In this document: one piece after another, positions 8,840-16,356 of the stretch
Layout: each line of letters opens with the position of its first letter
How positions within the stretch are numbered: position 1 is the stretch's first letter
Source: Deltaproteobacteria bacterium UBA5754
GTDB taxonomy: Bacteria; Desulfobacterota; Dissulfuribacteria; Dissulfuribacterales; UBA5754
Assembly (NCBI GenBank): GCA_002419025.1
Contig: DIFG01000052.1
Coordinates: forward strand, 1-30,039
Reading direction: 5' to 3'
DNA length: 30,039 nucleotides
The notes under the pieces: generated by a model
Seen by the model: the letters and a program-made list of their open reading frames with translations, nothing else
What the model was told of the DNA's origin: nothing
Databases searched by the model: none
Made by a program: the position numbers and the translations under genes

Positions 8840-9544
8840 ATGACAAGAAGACATATTCTGTTTGCCCTTGTGTCTTTTTTGCTCATTGGCTCCCCAAGCG
8901 CGCGCGCGGAATTTTCGGGGGACATCGGAGCGAGTTTCTTCAATGGCGACCTCAGCTCTTTCTACCTCTCCCTCGGGGACTATTACCGTGTGCCGGAAAG
9001 GGATTTCTATCTTATCAGGGGCTGTGGACTTGCGCCCTGGGAAGTCCCGGTTGTTTATCACATCGCCAGGGCGGCGCGGTGCTCGCCGATGACCATCATT
9101 GACCTGCGCCATCGGGGCCGGAGCTGGTATGATATCACCCTTCATTTCGGTCTTTCTCCTGATATCTATTACGTCCCGCTTCCCCGCGGTTACATGCCCT
9201 ATCCACCGTATGGAAAGGCATACGGTCATTACAAGAAGAAGAGAGGCAGGGTCGTGATCCTCGATGACGACGACATCGTCAACATGGTCAACCTCCGGTT
9301 CTTGTCCGATTATCACCGTGTTCCTCCGGAGCGGATCATCGACCTGCGTTCCAGGCACAGGGACTTCATCGTCATCGACAGGGATTTTCGGGAAAAGCGT
9401 CATGTCCGGGACTGGGACCGCCGGGATAGGCAAGGTGAAAACGGCAAGGACCGTGACCGGGGGCATGGCAATGGTCGTGACAAGGACAAGGGTCACGGCA
9501 AGTATAAGGATCATGACCGGGGTGACGGTCATGGAAGATGGTGA
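8840..9544 (+). CDS. Exported protein with repeated helical module and highly charged tail
   Basis: I do not recognise a named family. The start is ATG 8840, with GGAGG at 8824-8828; the frame extends further upstream but then the signal peptide would be internal. Residues 1-23 form a signal peptide ending in ARA, so the protein is periplasmic or outer-membrane associated. The body contains related stretches: 'DYYRVP...', then 'SPMTIIDLRHRGRSWYDI', and 'DYHRVPPERIIDLRSRHRDF', suggesting an internal duplication. The last 45 residues are a low-complexity Arg/Asp/Gly/His/Lys run that might bind metal or polyanions (inference). It converges on spmB 15 bp away. Confidence 0.7.
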   Translation: MTRRHILFALVSFLLIGSPSARAEFSGDIGASFFNGDLSSFYLSLGDYYRVPERDFYLIRGCGLAPWEVPVVYHIARAARCSPMTIIDLRHRGRSWYDITLHFGLSPDIYYVPLPRGYMPYPPYGKAYGHYKKKRGRVVILDDDDIVNMVNLRFLSDYHRVPPERIIDLRSRHRDFIVIDRDFREKRHVRDWDRRDRQGENGKDRDRGHGNGRDKDKGHGKYKDHDRGDGHGRW

Positions 9545-9559
9545 TGCAGGGAGACGTTC

Positions 9560-10096
9560 CTATCCGAAGAACCACCGGCAGACAAGGACGCTCGCCACGA
9601 GTCCTGCGAGATCGGCGATGAGTCCGGCAGATACGGCATAGCGGAAGCGTGTGATGCCGACGCTTCCAAAATAGACGGCGATCACGTAGAAGGTCGTTTC
9701 CGTGGAACCGAGAAGGGTGGCCCCTATGCGGGCGGGCAGGGAATCGGGGCCCGAAGACCGGGCGATGTCTGCGAGGAGCGCAAGGGAGCCGCTTCCCGAA
9801 AGCGGCCGGACTATGGCGAGTGCGAGGAGTTCAGGGGTGATACCCATGTCCCCGAGGAGGGGATCGAGGGATGATGCGAGGAGATCAAGGGCACCTGATG
9901 CACGGAACATGTTGATGGCCACAAGCATCCCCACAAGGGCGGGAATGATCCCAACAGCGATGCCAAAACCCTCCTTTGCCCCCTCCACGAAGACCTCATA
10001 GACAGGGACCTGCTTTCGGAAAAAGGCATACAGGGGGATTCCGGCCACGAGGACCGGAATGGCTGAGGCTGAGATCGCATCGATAAGACCATTCAT
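9560..10096 (-). CDS. spmB: SpmB-like membrane protein (nucleoside-recognition/Gate domain)
   Basis: This 178-residue polytopic membrane protein resembles spore maturation protein B. In Bacillus and Clostridium SpmA and SpmB contribute to spore core dehydration, but both genes are widespread in non-spore-forming Gram-negatives, where their role is unknown. Typical segments are the Gate-domain 'AKEGFGIAVGIIPALVGMLVAI' region and the 'GATLLGSTETTFYV' motif. The start at 10096 (MNGLIDAIS...) overlaps the spmA stop as ATGA; upstream codons in the same frame are antisense-like and excluded. Confidence 0.87.
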   Translation of the reverse strand: MNGLIDAISASAIPVLVAGIPLYAFFRKQVPVYEVFVEGAKEGFGIAVGIIPALVGMLVAINMFRASGALDLLASSLDPLLGDMGITPELLALAIVRPLSGSGSLALLADIARSSGPDSLPARIGATLLGSTETTFYVIAVYFGSVGITRFRYAVSAGLIADLAGLVASVLVCRWFFG

Positions 10097-10692
10097 CCTC
10101 GGATTTTTTCCTGTTTTCGGTAAAAATGCCGGAAAAGGAGGGCCGCAAGGATCCCCACACCCGTGGAAAAGGTCGTTGCCACGAGGGCCGTCGGAATGAC
10201 GGCCGATGGATTCAGGCTTCCTGCGGCCGCAAGTACGGCGATGGCGGTCGCCGGCACCAGCTGGACCGAGCTCGTGTTGAGGGCGAGAAACATGCACATG
10301 GCGTCACTAGCCCTGTCCTTGACGCAATTGAGTCCCTGGAGATCCCTCATGGCCGCAAGTCCCAGGGGAGTTGCCGCGTTTCCGAGTCCGAGCATATTGG
10401 CGGCGAGATTCATGACCATGGCCCCAAGGGCCGGATGGTCTTTGGGGACCTCCGGGAAGAGCCTTTGAAGCGCAGGATGGAGCAGGCACGAGAGTGCAGT
10501 CACAAGACCGGCCCGTTCCCCGATGCGCATGACCCCGAGCCAGAGGGCCATGATCCCCACGAGGCCGATGGCGATCTCTACCCCGGCCGTGGCCCCATCC
10601 ACTGCGGCCTTGGAGATATCGGCCATGCGGCCGTTCCAGATGCCGAAGAGTAGGGAGAGGGCGAGCAGCCCCATCCAGATGGCGTTCAGCAC
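10093..10692 (-). CDS. spmA: SpmA-like membrane protein (nucleoside-recognition/Gate domain)
   Basis: This 199-residue membrane protein is homologous to spore maturation protein A, with the typical 'MNLAANMLGLGNAATPLGL' segment and several hydrophobic helices. It is translationally coupled to spmB by a 4-bp overlap and starts only 3 bp after the R3H-ATPase gene, so the three form one operon. No spore genes occur nearby; a cell-envelope role is an inference. Confidence 0.88.
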   Translation of the reverse strand: MLNAIWMGLLALSLLFGIWNGRMADISKAAVDGATAGVEIAIGLVGIMALWLGVMRIGERAGLVTALSCLLHPALQRLFPEVPKDHPALGAMVMNLAANMLGLGNAATPLGLAAMRDLQGLNCVKDRASDAMCMFLALNTSSVQLVPATAIAVLAAAGSLNPSAVIPTALVATTFSTGVGILAALLFRHFYRKQEKIRG

Positions 10693-10695
10693 CTT

Positions 10696-12204
10696 TCACT
10701 CACGGGGCTGGATGATCAAATGGCGGAGGGGTTCGCTTCCAACGCTTTCCGCAACAAGGTGGCAACGGGCGATGATTCGGTGCTGGAGCCTTCGGATGGG
10801 AGAAGGTTGGGGCGAAAGCTCTATGGAAGCCCCTGTTTCCATGACCCGTTCCACGGCATCTTCGGCCTCACGGACGGCCACCCGGATCTCGTCCGGGTCG
10901 TGGCCATCCACGAGGGAAAAGATGTCTTGGAGGACGTGACGTATCTGGGCCGTGCTGTTCCGTTTCACCAGGTGGACGGATGCCCCGGTCTCTTTCTCCA
11001 TGCGCTGGAGGCGCTGGTCGAACCCGCGTGACCTCAGGGCGAGAAGTATGTTGGCGTCCTCCGGATAGGCGACGACCCGTGCGTTAAGGCGGAGATCCCG
11101 AATGACGCGCGAGACGGAATCCGGGCTCAGGGCATAGGGATAGATCCTGGCGGTCTCTGCCTCGGGGGAGAAGCGCGCCGCTGCCTCCTGAAGGGGGATG
11201 GACTTTCCGGTGGTTTCTGACTCGGTGCGCCTGCTCTCCCCCTCGGGGATGTAGCCACGAAGTAGGTCATCCACTGCAGAGGCCGTGTTGGAGTGGACTA
11301 CGAGATTTCCGAGGGCCACGATCTCCACCACCACGTCGAAGGTGGGAGGTCCCTTCCGTTCCGTTATGGTCTTCTGGGTCCCCCGAAAGCGCGCCTCCTC
11401 GTCTCCGAGGGTCACGGTCTGGATCCCGCCCACGAGATCCGAGAGGGTCGGGTTCATGACGAGGTTCTCGAGGGTGTTTCCGTGGGCGGTCCCGATGAGC
11501 TGGACCCCGCGTTCCGCAATGGTTCTGGCCGCTACCGTCTCCTTTTCGGTCCCGATTTCGTCGATGACGATGACTTCGGGCATGTGGTTTTCCACTGCCT
11601 CGATCATGACCGCGTGCTGCTGGTCCGGATGCGGGACTTGCATGCGCCGTGCGCGTCCGATGGCGGGGTGGGGGATGTCGCCGTCTCCGCCGATCTCGTT
11701 CGAGGTGTCCACGACGACCACGCGTTTGCCCAGTTCGTCCGCCAGTACCCGGGCCATTTCCCGGAGCATGGTTGTCTTTCCTACGCCTGGTCGTCCGAGG
11801 AGGAGGATGTTCTTTTCCGTTTCCACGAGATCGCGGATGGGATCGACCGTTCCGGGAACGGCCCTACCGACGCGGAGCGTGAGCCCGATGATCCGCCCCT
11901 TGCGGTTTCGAATGGCGGAGATCCGGTGGAGCGTGCGTTCGATCCCGGCCCGGTTGTCCGCACCGAATTCACCCACCTGTCCGACCACCTGGTCGATGTC
12001 CGCTGTGGAGACGGGTTTCGGGGAGAGATCCAGGACGCGTCCGGGGAAACGGGCCTCGGGTGGCCGGCCGAGATCCATGACTACCTCGAGGAGGTCGTCG
12101 AGAAAGAGACGCGCGAGGGATTGACGGATGGGATCCGGAAGGACCTCGATCAGATGGGTGAGATCGCCGGTGGTAGGCGTGTTGGGTGGAGTGTCGTCCA
12201 TCAT
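10696..12204 (-). CDS. SpoIIIAA/Ycf45-like AAA ATPase with C-terminal R3H domain
   Basis: This 502-residue cytoplasmic P-loop ATPase has Walker A GRPGVGKTT at 137-145 and Walker B VIVIDEIG at 211-218, then a 'GTAHGNTLENL' sensor-like segment. The arrangement matches the plastid Ycf45 / stage III sporulation AA group, relatives of PilT-type secretion ATPases. The last 60 residues look like an R3H single-stranded nucleic acid binding domain (RRLQHRII near the end). It leads the operon with spmA and spmB. On the minus strand a TACAAT lies just 7 nt before the ATG and no Shine-Dalgarno is visible, so a leaderless transcript is possible. Confidence 0.87.
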   Translation of the reverse strand: MMDDTPPNTPTTGDLTHLIEVLPDPIRQSLARLFLDDLLEVVMDLGRPPEARFPGRVLDLSPKPVSTADIDQVVGQVGEFGADNRAGIERTLHRISAIRNRKGRIIGLTLRVGRAVPGTVDPIRDLVETEKNILLLGRPGVGKTTMLREMARVLADELGKRVVVVDTSNEIGGDGDIPHPAIGRARRMQVPHPDQQHAVMIEAVENHMPEVIVIDEIGTEKETVAARTIAERGVQLIGTAHGNTLENLVMNPTLSDLVGGIQTVTLGDEEARFRGTQKTITERKGPPTFDVVVEIVALGNLVVHSNTASAVDDLLRGYIPEGESRRTESETTGKSIPLQEAAARFSPEAETARIYPYALSPDSVSRVIRDLRLNARVVAYPEDANILLALRSRGFDQRLQRMEKETGASVHLVKRNSTAQIRHVLQDIFSLVDGHDPDEIRVAVREAEDAVERVMETGASIELSPQPSPIRRLQHRIIARCHLVAESVGSEPLRHLIIQPRE

Positions 12205-12254
12205 GACGGGATTGTATCAAAGAGAAAGGGACGGAGAAACTACTTTTACCCAAG

Positions 12255-12284
12255 AAAAAAAAGACCCGGACTGACGGCCGGGTC
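12255..12284 (-). terminator. Rho-independent terminator of the lipoprotein gene
   Basis: On the minus strand GACCCGG (12284-12278) pairs with CCGGGTC (12269-12263) around an 8-nt loop and is followed by eight T residues (12262-12255). It lies 30 bp after the lipoprotein stop codon. Confidence 0.85.
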
Positions 12285-12314
12285 GAGGGGTGTTCGTGCG
12301 GAATGTTGTATTTA

Positions 12315-12800
12315 TCAGCAACCTTCCAGCTTCTTGACAGGCTGAGCTGCGTCCTTCACCGCGTCCCCTGCGGGATGTTCCTCGGGTACAGGGGCAGGCG
12401 CAACCTCAGGCGCCTGAGGGGCTGCATTTTCCTGGCCGGGGAGCATTTCCTTGGCGGCGTCGATGGCAGATTCGGTCTTTTGCTCCACGGCCTCGCCGGC
12501 CTTCTCCGCTCCTTCCATAACGGCCTCTCCTGTTGCTACAGCCTTTTCCTCCACGGTATCGAGCATGGATTTCTCTGCGGGCGCAGGTTCAGGAGCAGGA
12601 GCCGGCGCCGGGGGGGCGATCTCATGATTGGCAGGGCCTGCCGGAGCCGGAGGCGCAGGCTTGGCGGTCTCCGCCGGGGGAGCCGCGTGTTCGGCAGGTG
12701 TCTCCGCCTTCTTTTCCTCTGTCTTCTGGCAGGCGACAAGACCGCCTGAAATCGCCAGGGAAAGGATTGCGGCAAGGGCGATACGGGAAGTGTGCTCCAT
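12315..12800 (-). CDS. Ala/Pro/Glu-rich lipoprotein
   Basis: This 161-residue protein has a type II signal peptide with lipobox LVAC (C24), predicting a lipid-anchored envelope protein. The remainder is low-complexity: Ala/Pro-rich stretches at about 34-80 and 125-145, flanking a helical, heptad-like acidic stretch (TVEEKAVATGEAVMEGAEKAGE) at about 83-115. The sequence ends in a lone cysteine (KKLEGC). No catalytic motif is visible. AGGAGG stands at a good distance before the ATG. It is monocistronic, with its own terminator, and divergent from the DksA-like gene. Function unknown; a periplasm-spanning spacer role would be a guess. Confidence 0.8.
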   Translation of the reverse strand: MEHTSRIALAAILSLAISGGLVACQKTEEKKAETPAEHAAPPAETAKPAPPAPAGPANHEIAPPAPAPAPEPAPAEKSMLDTVEEKAVATGEAVMEGAEKAGEAVEQKTESAIDAAKEMLPGQENAAPQAPEVAPAPVPEEHPAGDAVKDAAQPVKKLEGC

Positions 12801-12957
12801 GGTTGATTTTCCTCCTGGAATTATATTTCACGTATTCTCTCCCATGAGCCGGTCGTGTGTCAAGCACAGGCACAGGGAATTATCTTCTCGACTTGACGGA
12901 TGCGTAAAGGAGGCGTTTCCTATTGAAAAATTGTCCTGACGCCCAAAGAGGTATCCC

Positions 12958-13353
12958 ATGGAAAAGGAACGCCGTCCCCCCACTGCCCAGGAAATGGATT
13001 CTTACCGTAAACGTCTCGTCGAGGAACAGGAGAGGCTATGGAGCGAGATCCGGCACGACCTTCGGGAACGTCTTGGTCCTGAATACCAGGATCAGATTGC
13101 GACCATCCGAGATCTCGAGGAGTTAGCCCAGGCTGACCTCCAGGAGGATATAGTCATCGAGGCCGTGAAGGCCAGAAAGACCATGCTCGAGGAGATCTCC
13201 CAGGCCCTTTGGCGCATGGAGAGGGGTGAGTACGGAAAATGCCTCGACTGTGGCCGATGGATCTGTGCGAGACGTCTTGCTGTGGAACCCTGGGCCTCTC
13301 GTTGCCTGGACTGTCAGAAGAAGATGGAGCGGGAAGGCAGAGGCCGGTCATGA
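12958..13353 (+). CDS. DksA/TraR-family zinc-finger protein
   Basis: This 131-residue protein has an N-terminal coiled coil (about 10-85) and a C4 zinc finger C95-x2-C98...C116-x2-C119, as in DksA, which enters the RNA polymerase secondary channel and works with ppGpp. The coiled-coil tip lacks the DxxDxA acidic motif important in E. coli DksA, so it may be a regulator of a different type within the family. The start at 12958 has an AGAGG upstream. Its stop overlaps the start of the formyltransferase-like gene (ATGA). Confidence 0.88.
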   Translation: MEKERRPPTAQEMDSYRKRLVEEQERLWSEIRHDLRERLGPEYQDQIATIRDLEELAQADLQEDIVIEAVKARKTMLEEISQALWRMERGEYGKCLDCGRWICARRLAVEPWASRCLDCQKKMEREGRGRS

Positions 13354-14210
13354 ACCGTCCGTGCAATGACACGGGCAGGATCCGTTTCGGCTGGTGGACG
13401 ACCGGCAGGGACGAGGCCGCCCTCTCACTTTTTGACACGGTTACGAACGCCATGCGGGACGGGGTCATCCCGGGCGATCTTGCCTACGTCTTCGTATCCA
13501 AGGATCCGGAGGAGGGGGAGTGGAGCGATCGGATCCTCGAGAGGGCCATGACCCTCGGGATCCCCACGGTCACGCTTTCAGCGGCTCGTTTTGAGCCCGG
13601 CCTGAGAAAAGGGGACCGGGAGGCATGGCGCAGGGCCTACCACCGGAAAGTCCTTGGACGCATAGAGGGGTTCCGCTCTGATGTGGTCATTCTTGCCGGC
13701 TATATGTGGGTCGTGAGCCCGGAGGCCTGTTCCCGTGCAGCCCTTTTGAACCTGCACCCTGCTGCCCCTGATGGTCCTGCAGGGACCTGGCAGGAGGTCA
13801 TCTGGCATCTTCTTGAACAGGGCGCGGCCCGAACGGGCGTTATGATGCACCTTGTGACCCAGGAGCTCGACAAGGGCCCGCCGGTCACGTTCTGCACATT
13901 TCCGATAAGGGGACCGGGCTGGGACGAGCTCTGGGAGGAGTTCGAAAGGGAGCGTGCAGGGGCGGGGCTTGATGCGATCATGAAGGACATGGGCGAGGCC
14001 CAGCCGCTTTTTGCGCGCATACGCCGGGAAGGGGTGCGCCGCGAGCTGCCCCTCATCGTAGAGACCATGCGGTCCCTGGCCACGGGCAGGATCACTCTCT
14101 CTGAAGGACGCGTGCTCGACGGGGGCGGGTGCGTGATGCCAGGCCCCATGGATCTTACTTCCGAGATCGAGGCCCGGATCGGACAGGGCGGCCCTGCCTG
14201 CCGCAATTGA
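13350..14210 (+). CDS. Formyltransferase-fold protein (PurN/Fmt-like)
   Basis: This 286-residue protein carries the formyltransferase catalytic set: N134 and H136 in 'LLNLHP', and D174 in 'HLVTQELDKGP', the Asn-His-Asp triad of the 10-formyl-tetrahydrofolate-dependent transferases. It is longer than PurN (about 200 residues) and lacks the clear C-terminal domain of methionyl-tRNA formyltransferase, carrying instead about 80 unassigned residues. The substrate is therefore uncertain: glycinamide ribonucleotide, a sugar amine or another amine. The ATG start overlaps the stop of the DksA-like gene; upstream codons in this frame overlap that gene. Confidence 0.75.
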   Translation: MNRPCNDTGRIRFGWWTTGRDEAALSLFDTVTNAMRDGVIPGDLAYVFVSKDPEEGEWSDRILERAMTLGIPTVTLSAARFEPGLRKGDREAWRRAYHRKVLGRIEGFRSDVVILAGYMWVVSPEACSRAALLNLHPAAPDGPAGTWQEVIWHLLEQGAARTGVMMHLVTQELDKGPPVTFCTFPIRGPGWDELWEEFERERAGAGLDAIMKDMGEAQPLFARIRREGVRRELPLIVETMRSLATGRITLSEGRVLDGGGCVMPGPMDLTSEIEARIGQGGPACRN

Positions 14211-14220
14211 TCTGCCCCAT

Positions 14221-15171
14221 TCAGAGCATCATGTCACAGCCCACGGAAAAGTCAGGAAGGAGGGTCGGTTCCGGGGGCTCGGCCTTCTGGATCCAGCCGT
14301 TTTCAAACCCAAGCCTTTCAACCGCCTCGATCACGGTCCGGTATTCGTGCATGGAGAGGCCTTTTGCGAGTTCCTCAAAGCGTGATGCCCTGTAGGCCGG
14401 GAAAAACTGGGACATGACGGCCACGTGAAGTTCTGTGCCGTACCGGTTCCGCAGACTTTCGAGGACCTTTATCGAGTCTTCGGCCCCGCCCGGAAGGACC
14501 AGGTGCCTTACTATGATGCCCCGGCGGGCCACGCCCTCTCCGTCGATCTCAAGACCAGTCCCGGTCTGGCGTACCATCTCGTCCAGGGCTGCCAGATTCC
14601 GGTCAACGTAGTCCCCCACACCGGAGTAGCGTCTTCCCCGCTCATTCGCGCCGTACTTGGCGTCAGGCAGATACACGTCCACGACCCCTTCAAGAAGGGC
14701 GAGGGTCTCCGGGGCCTCGTAGCCGCCCGAGTTCCAGACAACGGGAAGATCGAGCCCTTTTTCCACGGCGAAGGCAAGGGCCGAGACCACCCAAGGGAGC
14801 AAATGGGTGGCCGAAACGAGCTCGATATTGTGACATCCCTTTGCCGCAATGAAAAGCATGGTGTCTGCGAGATCCTTGACAGAGACCGCCTGCCCAAGGC
14901 CGTCGCGGCTTATCTGGTGGTTTTGGCAGAAGACGCAGCCAAGATGGCAGCCAGAGAAAAAGATCGTCCCTGCCCCGCGCGTGCCTGAGAGCGGGGGTTC
15001 TTCCCCCATGTGGGGCACGGCCCGCGCGATCCTTGCATCGGAACCCGTGCGGCAGAAGCCCATTTCTCCTGCGAGACGGTCCACTCCGCAGCGCCTGGGA
15101 CAGAGCCTGCACGGAGAGGCGAGGGATCGCAGGGCCTCGGCCCTCTCCCGAATGAAACGTGCGTTCTTCAT
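14221..15171 (-). CDS. PflA-like radical SAM protein (PflX/COG1313 type)
   Basis: This 316-residue protein has the radical SAM cluster motif C-x3-C-x2-C in 'SGCHLGCVFCQN' (about residues 74-84), preceded by a cysteine-rich N-terminal segment (CRLCPRRCG...GFC, about 21-41) that may hold a second iron-sulfur cluster. Proteins of this type resemble pyruvate formate-lyase activase, but no glycyl-radical partner sits next to it; nrdD is 10 kb away with its own activase. The start codon overlaps the ispF stop as ATGA, so it is co-translated with ispF. Function unknown. Confidence 0.85.
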   Translation of the reverse strand: MKNARFIRERAEALRSLASPCRLCPRRCGVDRLAGEMGFCRTGSDARIARAVPHMGEEPPLSGTRGAGTIFFSGCHLGCVFCQNHQISRDGLGQAVSVKDLADTMLFIAAKGCHNIELVSATHLLPWVVSALAFAVEKGLDLPVVWNSGGYEAPETLALLEGVVDVYLPDAKYGANERGRRYSGVGDYVDRNLAALDEMVRQTGTGLEIDGEGVARRGIIVRHLVLPGGAEDSIKVLESLRNRYGTELHVAVMSQFFPAYRASRFEELAKGLSMHEYRTVIEAVERLGFENGWIQKAEPPEPTLLPDFSVGCDMML

Positions 15172-15662
15172 CCCCCGGCCACGAGGAGGACCACCGCGTG
15201 GCCGGCCATTCCCTCGCCGGTCCCCGTAAAGCCGAGCCCTTCGGTCGTGGTCCCCTTGATGTTCACCTGCGATGCTGAAACGCCGCAGACCCGGGCGATG
15301 GTCTCCCGCATCCTTTCCACGAAAGGGGAGATCCTGGGCCGGTCGGCAACCAGGGTGAGATCGGCATTTTCCAGTTCATAGCCCGCCTCGTGGGTCATGA
15401 CCATGACCTTCCCCAAAAGGACGAGACTCGAGATCCCCTTGTAGCGTGGGTCAGAATCGGGGAAGTGGCGACCTATGTCCCCGAGGCCGCAGGCCCCGAG
15501 GATGGCGTCGCAAAGGGCATGGGTGAGGACGTCCGCGTCCGAGTGACCGAGGAGTCCGTATTCATGAGGGACATGGACCCCTGCCAGAATGAGGGGGCGG
15601 CCTATGATGAGCCGATGGACGTCGTGGCCGAAACCGATGCGATAGGGGATGGGGGGCGGCAT
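15168..15662 (-). CDS. ispF: 2-C-methyl-D-erythritol 2,4-cyclodiphosphate synthase
   Basis: IspF forms the cyclic diphosphate of the MEP isoprenoid pathway. At 164 residues it has normal family length, with metal ligands D14 and H16 (GFGHDVH) and H48 (DVLTHAL), and the 'NIKGTTTEGLGFTG' trimer/substrate segment near the end. The start at 15662 was chosen for normal length; an ATG nine codons upstream (MPHDPR...) is possible, and the rest of the open frame upstream is non-coding in character. It does not neighbour ispD here. Coupled to the radical SAM gene by a 4-bp overlap. Confidence 0.95.
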   Translation of the reverse strand: MPPPIPYRIGFGHDVHRLIIGRPLILAGVHVPHEYGLLGHSDADVLTHALCDAILGACGLGDIGRHFPDSDPRYKGISSLVLLGKVMVMTHEAGYELENADLTLVADRPRISPFVERMRETIARVCGVSASQVNIKGTTTEGLGFTGTGEGMAGHAVVLLVAGG

Positions 15663-15858
15663 CAAGGAAATCCTGGGATCATGGGGCATCCTGGCGGTCA
15701 CAGGCAGACGAATGCAAATATAGCAAAAAGGCCCGCCTTCTGGAACCGGATGGTCATGGCGAATGAATGAATCGCGATCCATGGTTATTCTCGGCATTCC
15801 GGCCGTATATCATATCAAAGAAGGCTTTTTAAAGTGGTTTTTGGTGTGATTAAAAGAT

Positions 15859-15991
15859 GATGGTCTCGTAAAAAGTCGAAAATTCCAATTTGGCGTCATT
15901 CCGGCGGAGGCCGGAATCCAGTGTTTTCAATATGTTCTGGATGCCGGATCAAGTCCGGCATGACGAGTCTGGGACTTTTTACGAGACCATC
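15859..15991. mobile_element. MITE-like element, copy 1
   Basis: This 133-bp non-coding element is bounded by perfect 19-bp terminal inverted repeats (GATGGTCTCGTAAAAAGTC). It contains two inner hairpins, ATTCCGGC/GCCGGAAT and ATGCCGGA/TCCGGCAT. It differs from copies 2 and 3 by a single base each. The flanks share only AAAGA (15853-15857 and 15992-15996), so its target duplication is degraded or offset. It ends 8 bp before the -35 of the metal-operon promoter. Confidence 0.9.
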
Positions 15992-16210
15992 AAAGAGGCT
16001 TGACAAATTTTAGTTATAACGTAAATTCTTGCCCTAATAAGAATTTTTATAGATTTTTAAAATGATATAGCTTTATTAAAAATAAAAACAATCCAGTTCG
16101 TTCGAATTTCGAGCCCTTTTCGTCCGTTTGCATAAGGCCTTGAACTCCACATCCGAGGCGCTATCAGGCGGGCCGGATCTTCGGGCTGGCGGCAAAAGGG
16201 GACCAAAGGA
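15992..16210. other. AT-rich leader/regulatory region between MITE copies
   Basis: This stretch of 219 bp is markedly AT-rich in its first half compared with the rest of the window. It holds the promoter at 16000-16027 and an inverted repeat AAATTCTT (16023-16030)/AAGAATTT (16039-16046) directly over and after the -10. No gene is evident. Confidence 0.5.
16000..16027 (+). promoter_or_regulatory. Promoter/operator of the DUF2325-P-ATPase operon, shared with feoA
   Basis: TTGACA (16000-16005) and TAAATT (16022-16027) with a 16-bp spacer containing TTTTAGTTAT. The same block, TTGACA plus TTTTAGTTAT plus CGTAAA, recurs upstream of feoA at 29647-29675 with only a one-base indel and two substitutions. 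The arrangement TTTTA-N9-TAAA looks like paired half-sites for a metal-responsive repressor (inference). Confidence 0.55.
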
Positions 16211-16343
16211 GATGGTCTCGTAAAAAGTCGAAAATTCCAATTTGGCGTCATTCCGGCGGAGGCCGGAATCCAGTGTTTTCAATATGTTCTGGATGCCGGA
16301 TCAAGTCCGGCATGACGAGCCTGGGACTTTTTACGAGACCATC
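16211..16343. mobile_element. MITE-like element, copy 2, inserted at the Shine-Dalgarno site
   Basis: This 133-bp copy differs from copy 1 only at 16320 (C for T). It is flanked by AAAGGA at 16205-16210 and 16344-16349. The right-hand duplicate is the start of the AAAGGAGG ribosome binding site of the DUF2325 gene, so the insertion hit that site and the target duplication restored it. The element now lies in the 5' leader of the metal operon. Confidence 0.9.
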
Positions 16344-16356
16344 AAAGGAGGAAGGG

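Noticed and set aside
11293..12345. Plus-strand open frame of 350 codons opposite the R3H-ATPase
   Set aside because: The minus-strand frame has Walker A/B and R3H motifs; the plus-strand frame has no recognisable features and runs over the lipoprotein terminator.
9560..15171. Sporulation capacity from spmA, spmB and SpoIIIAA-like genes
   Set aside because: These families are common in non-sporulating Gram-negatives and no other spore gene occurs in the window.
15859..16343. CRISPR-like array from the two nearby identical repeats
   Set aside because: Only two 133-bp copies with terminal inverted repeats and a 219-bp gap; no short regular repeats or cas genes.
16273..16356. N-terminal extension of the DUF2325 frame into MITE copy 2
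   Set aside because: The extension is element sequence; the ATG at 16357 has an ideal Shine-Dalgarno, and the same peptide appears at copy 3 where it leads nowhere.
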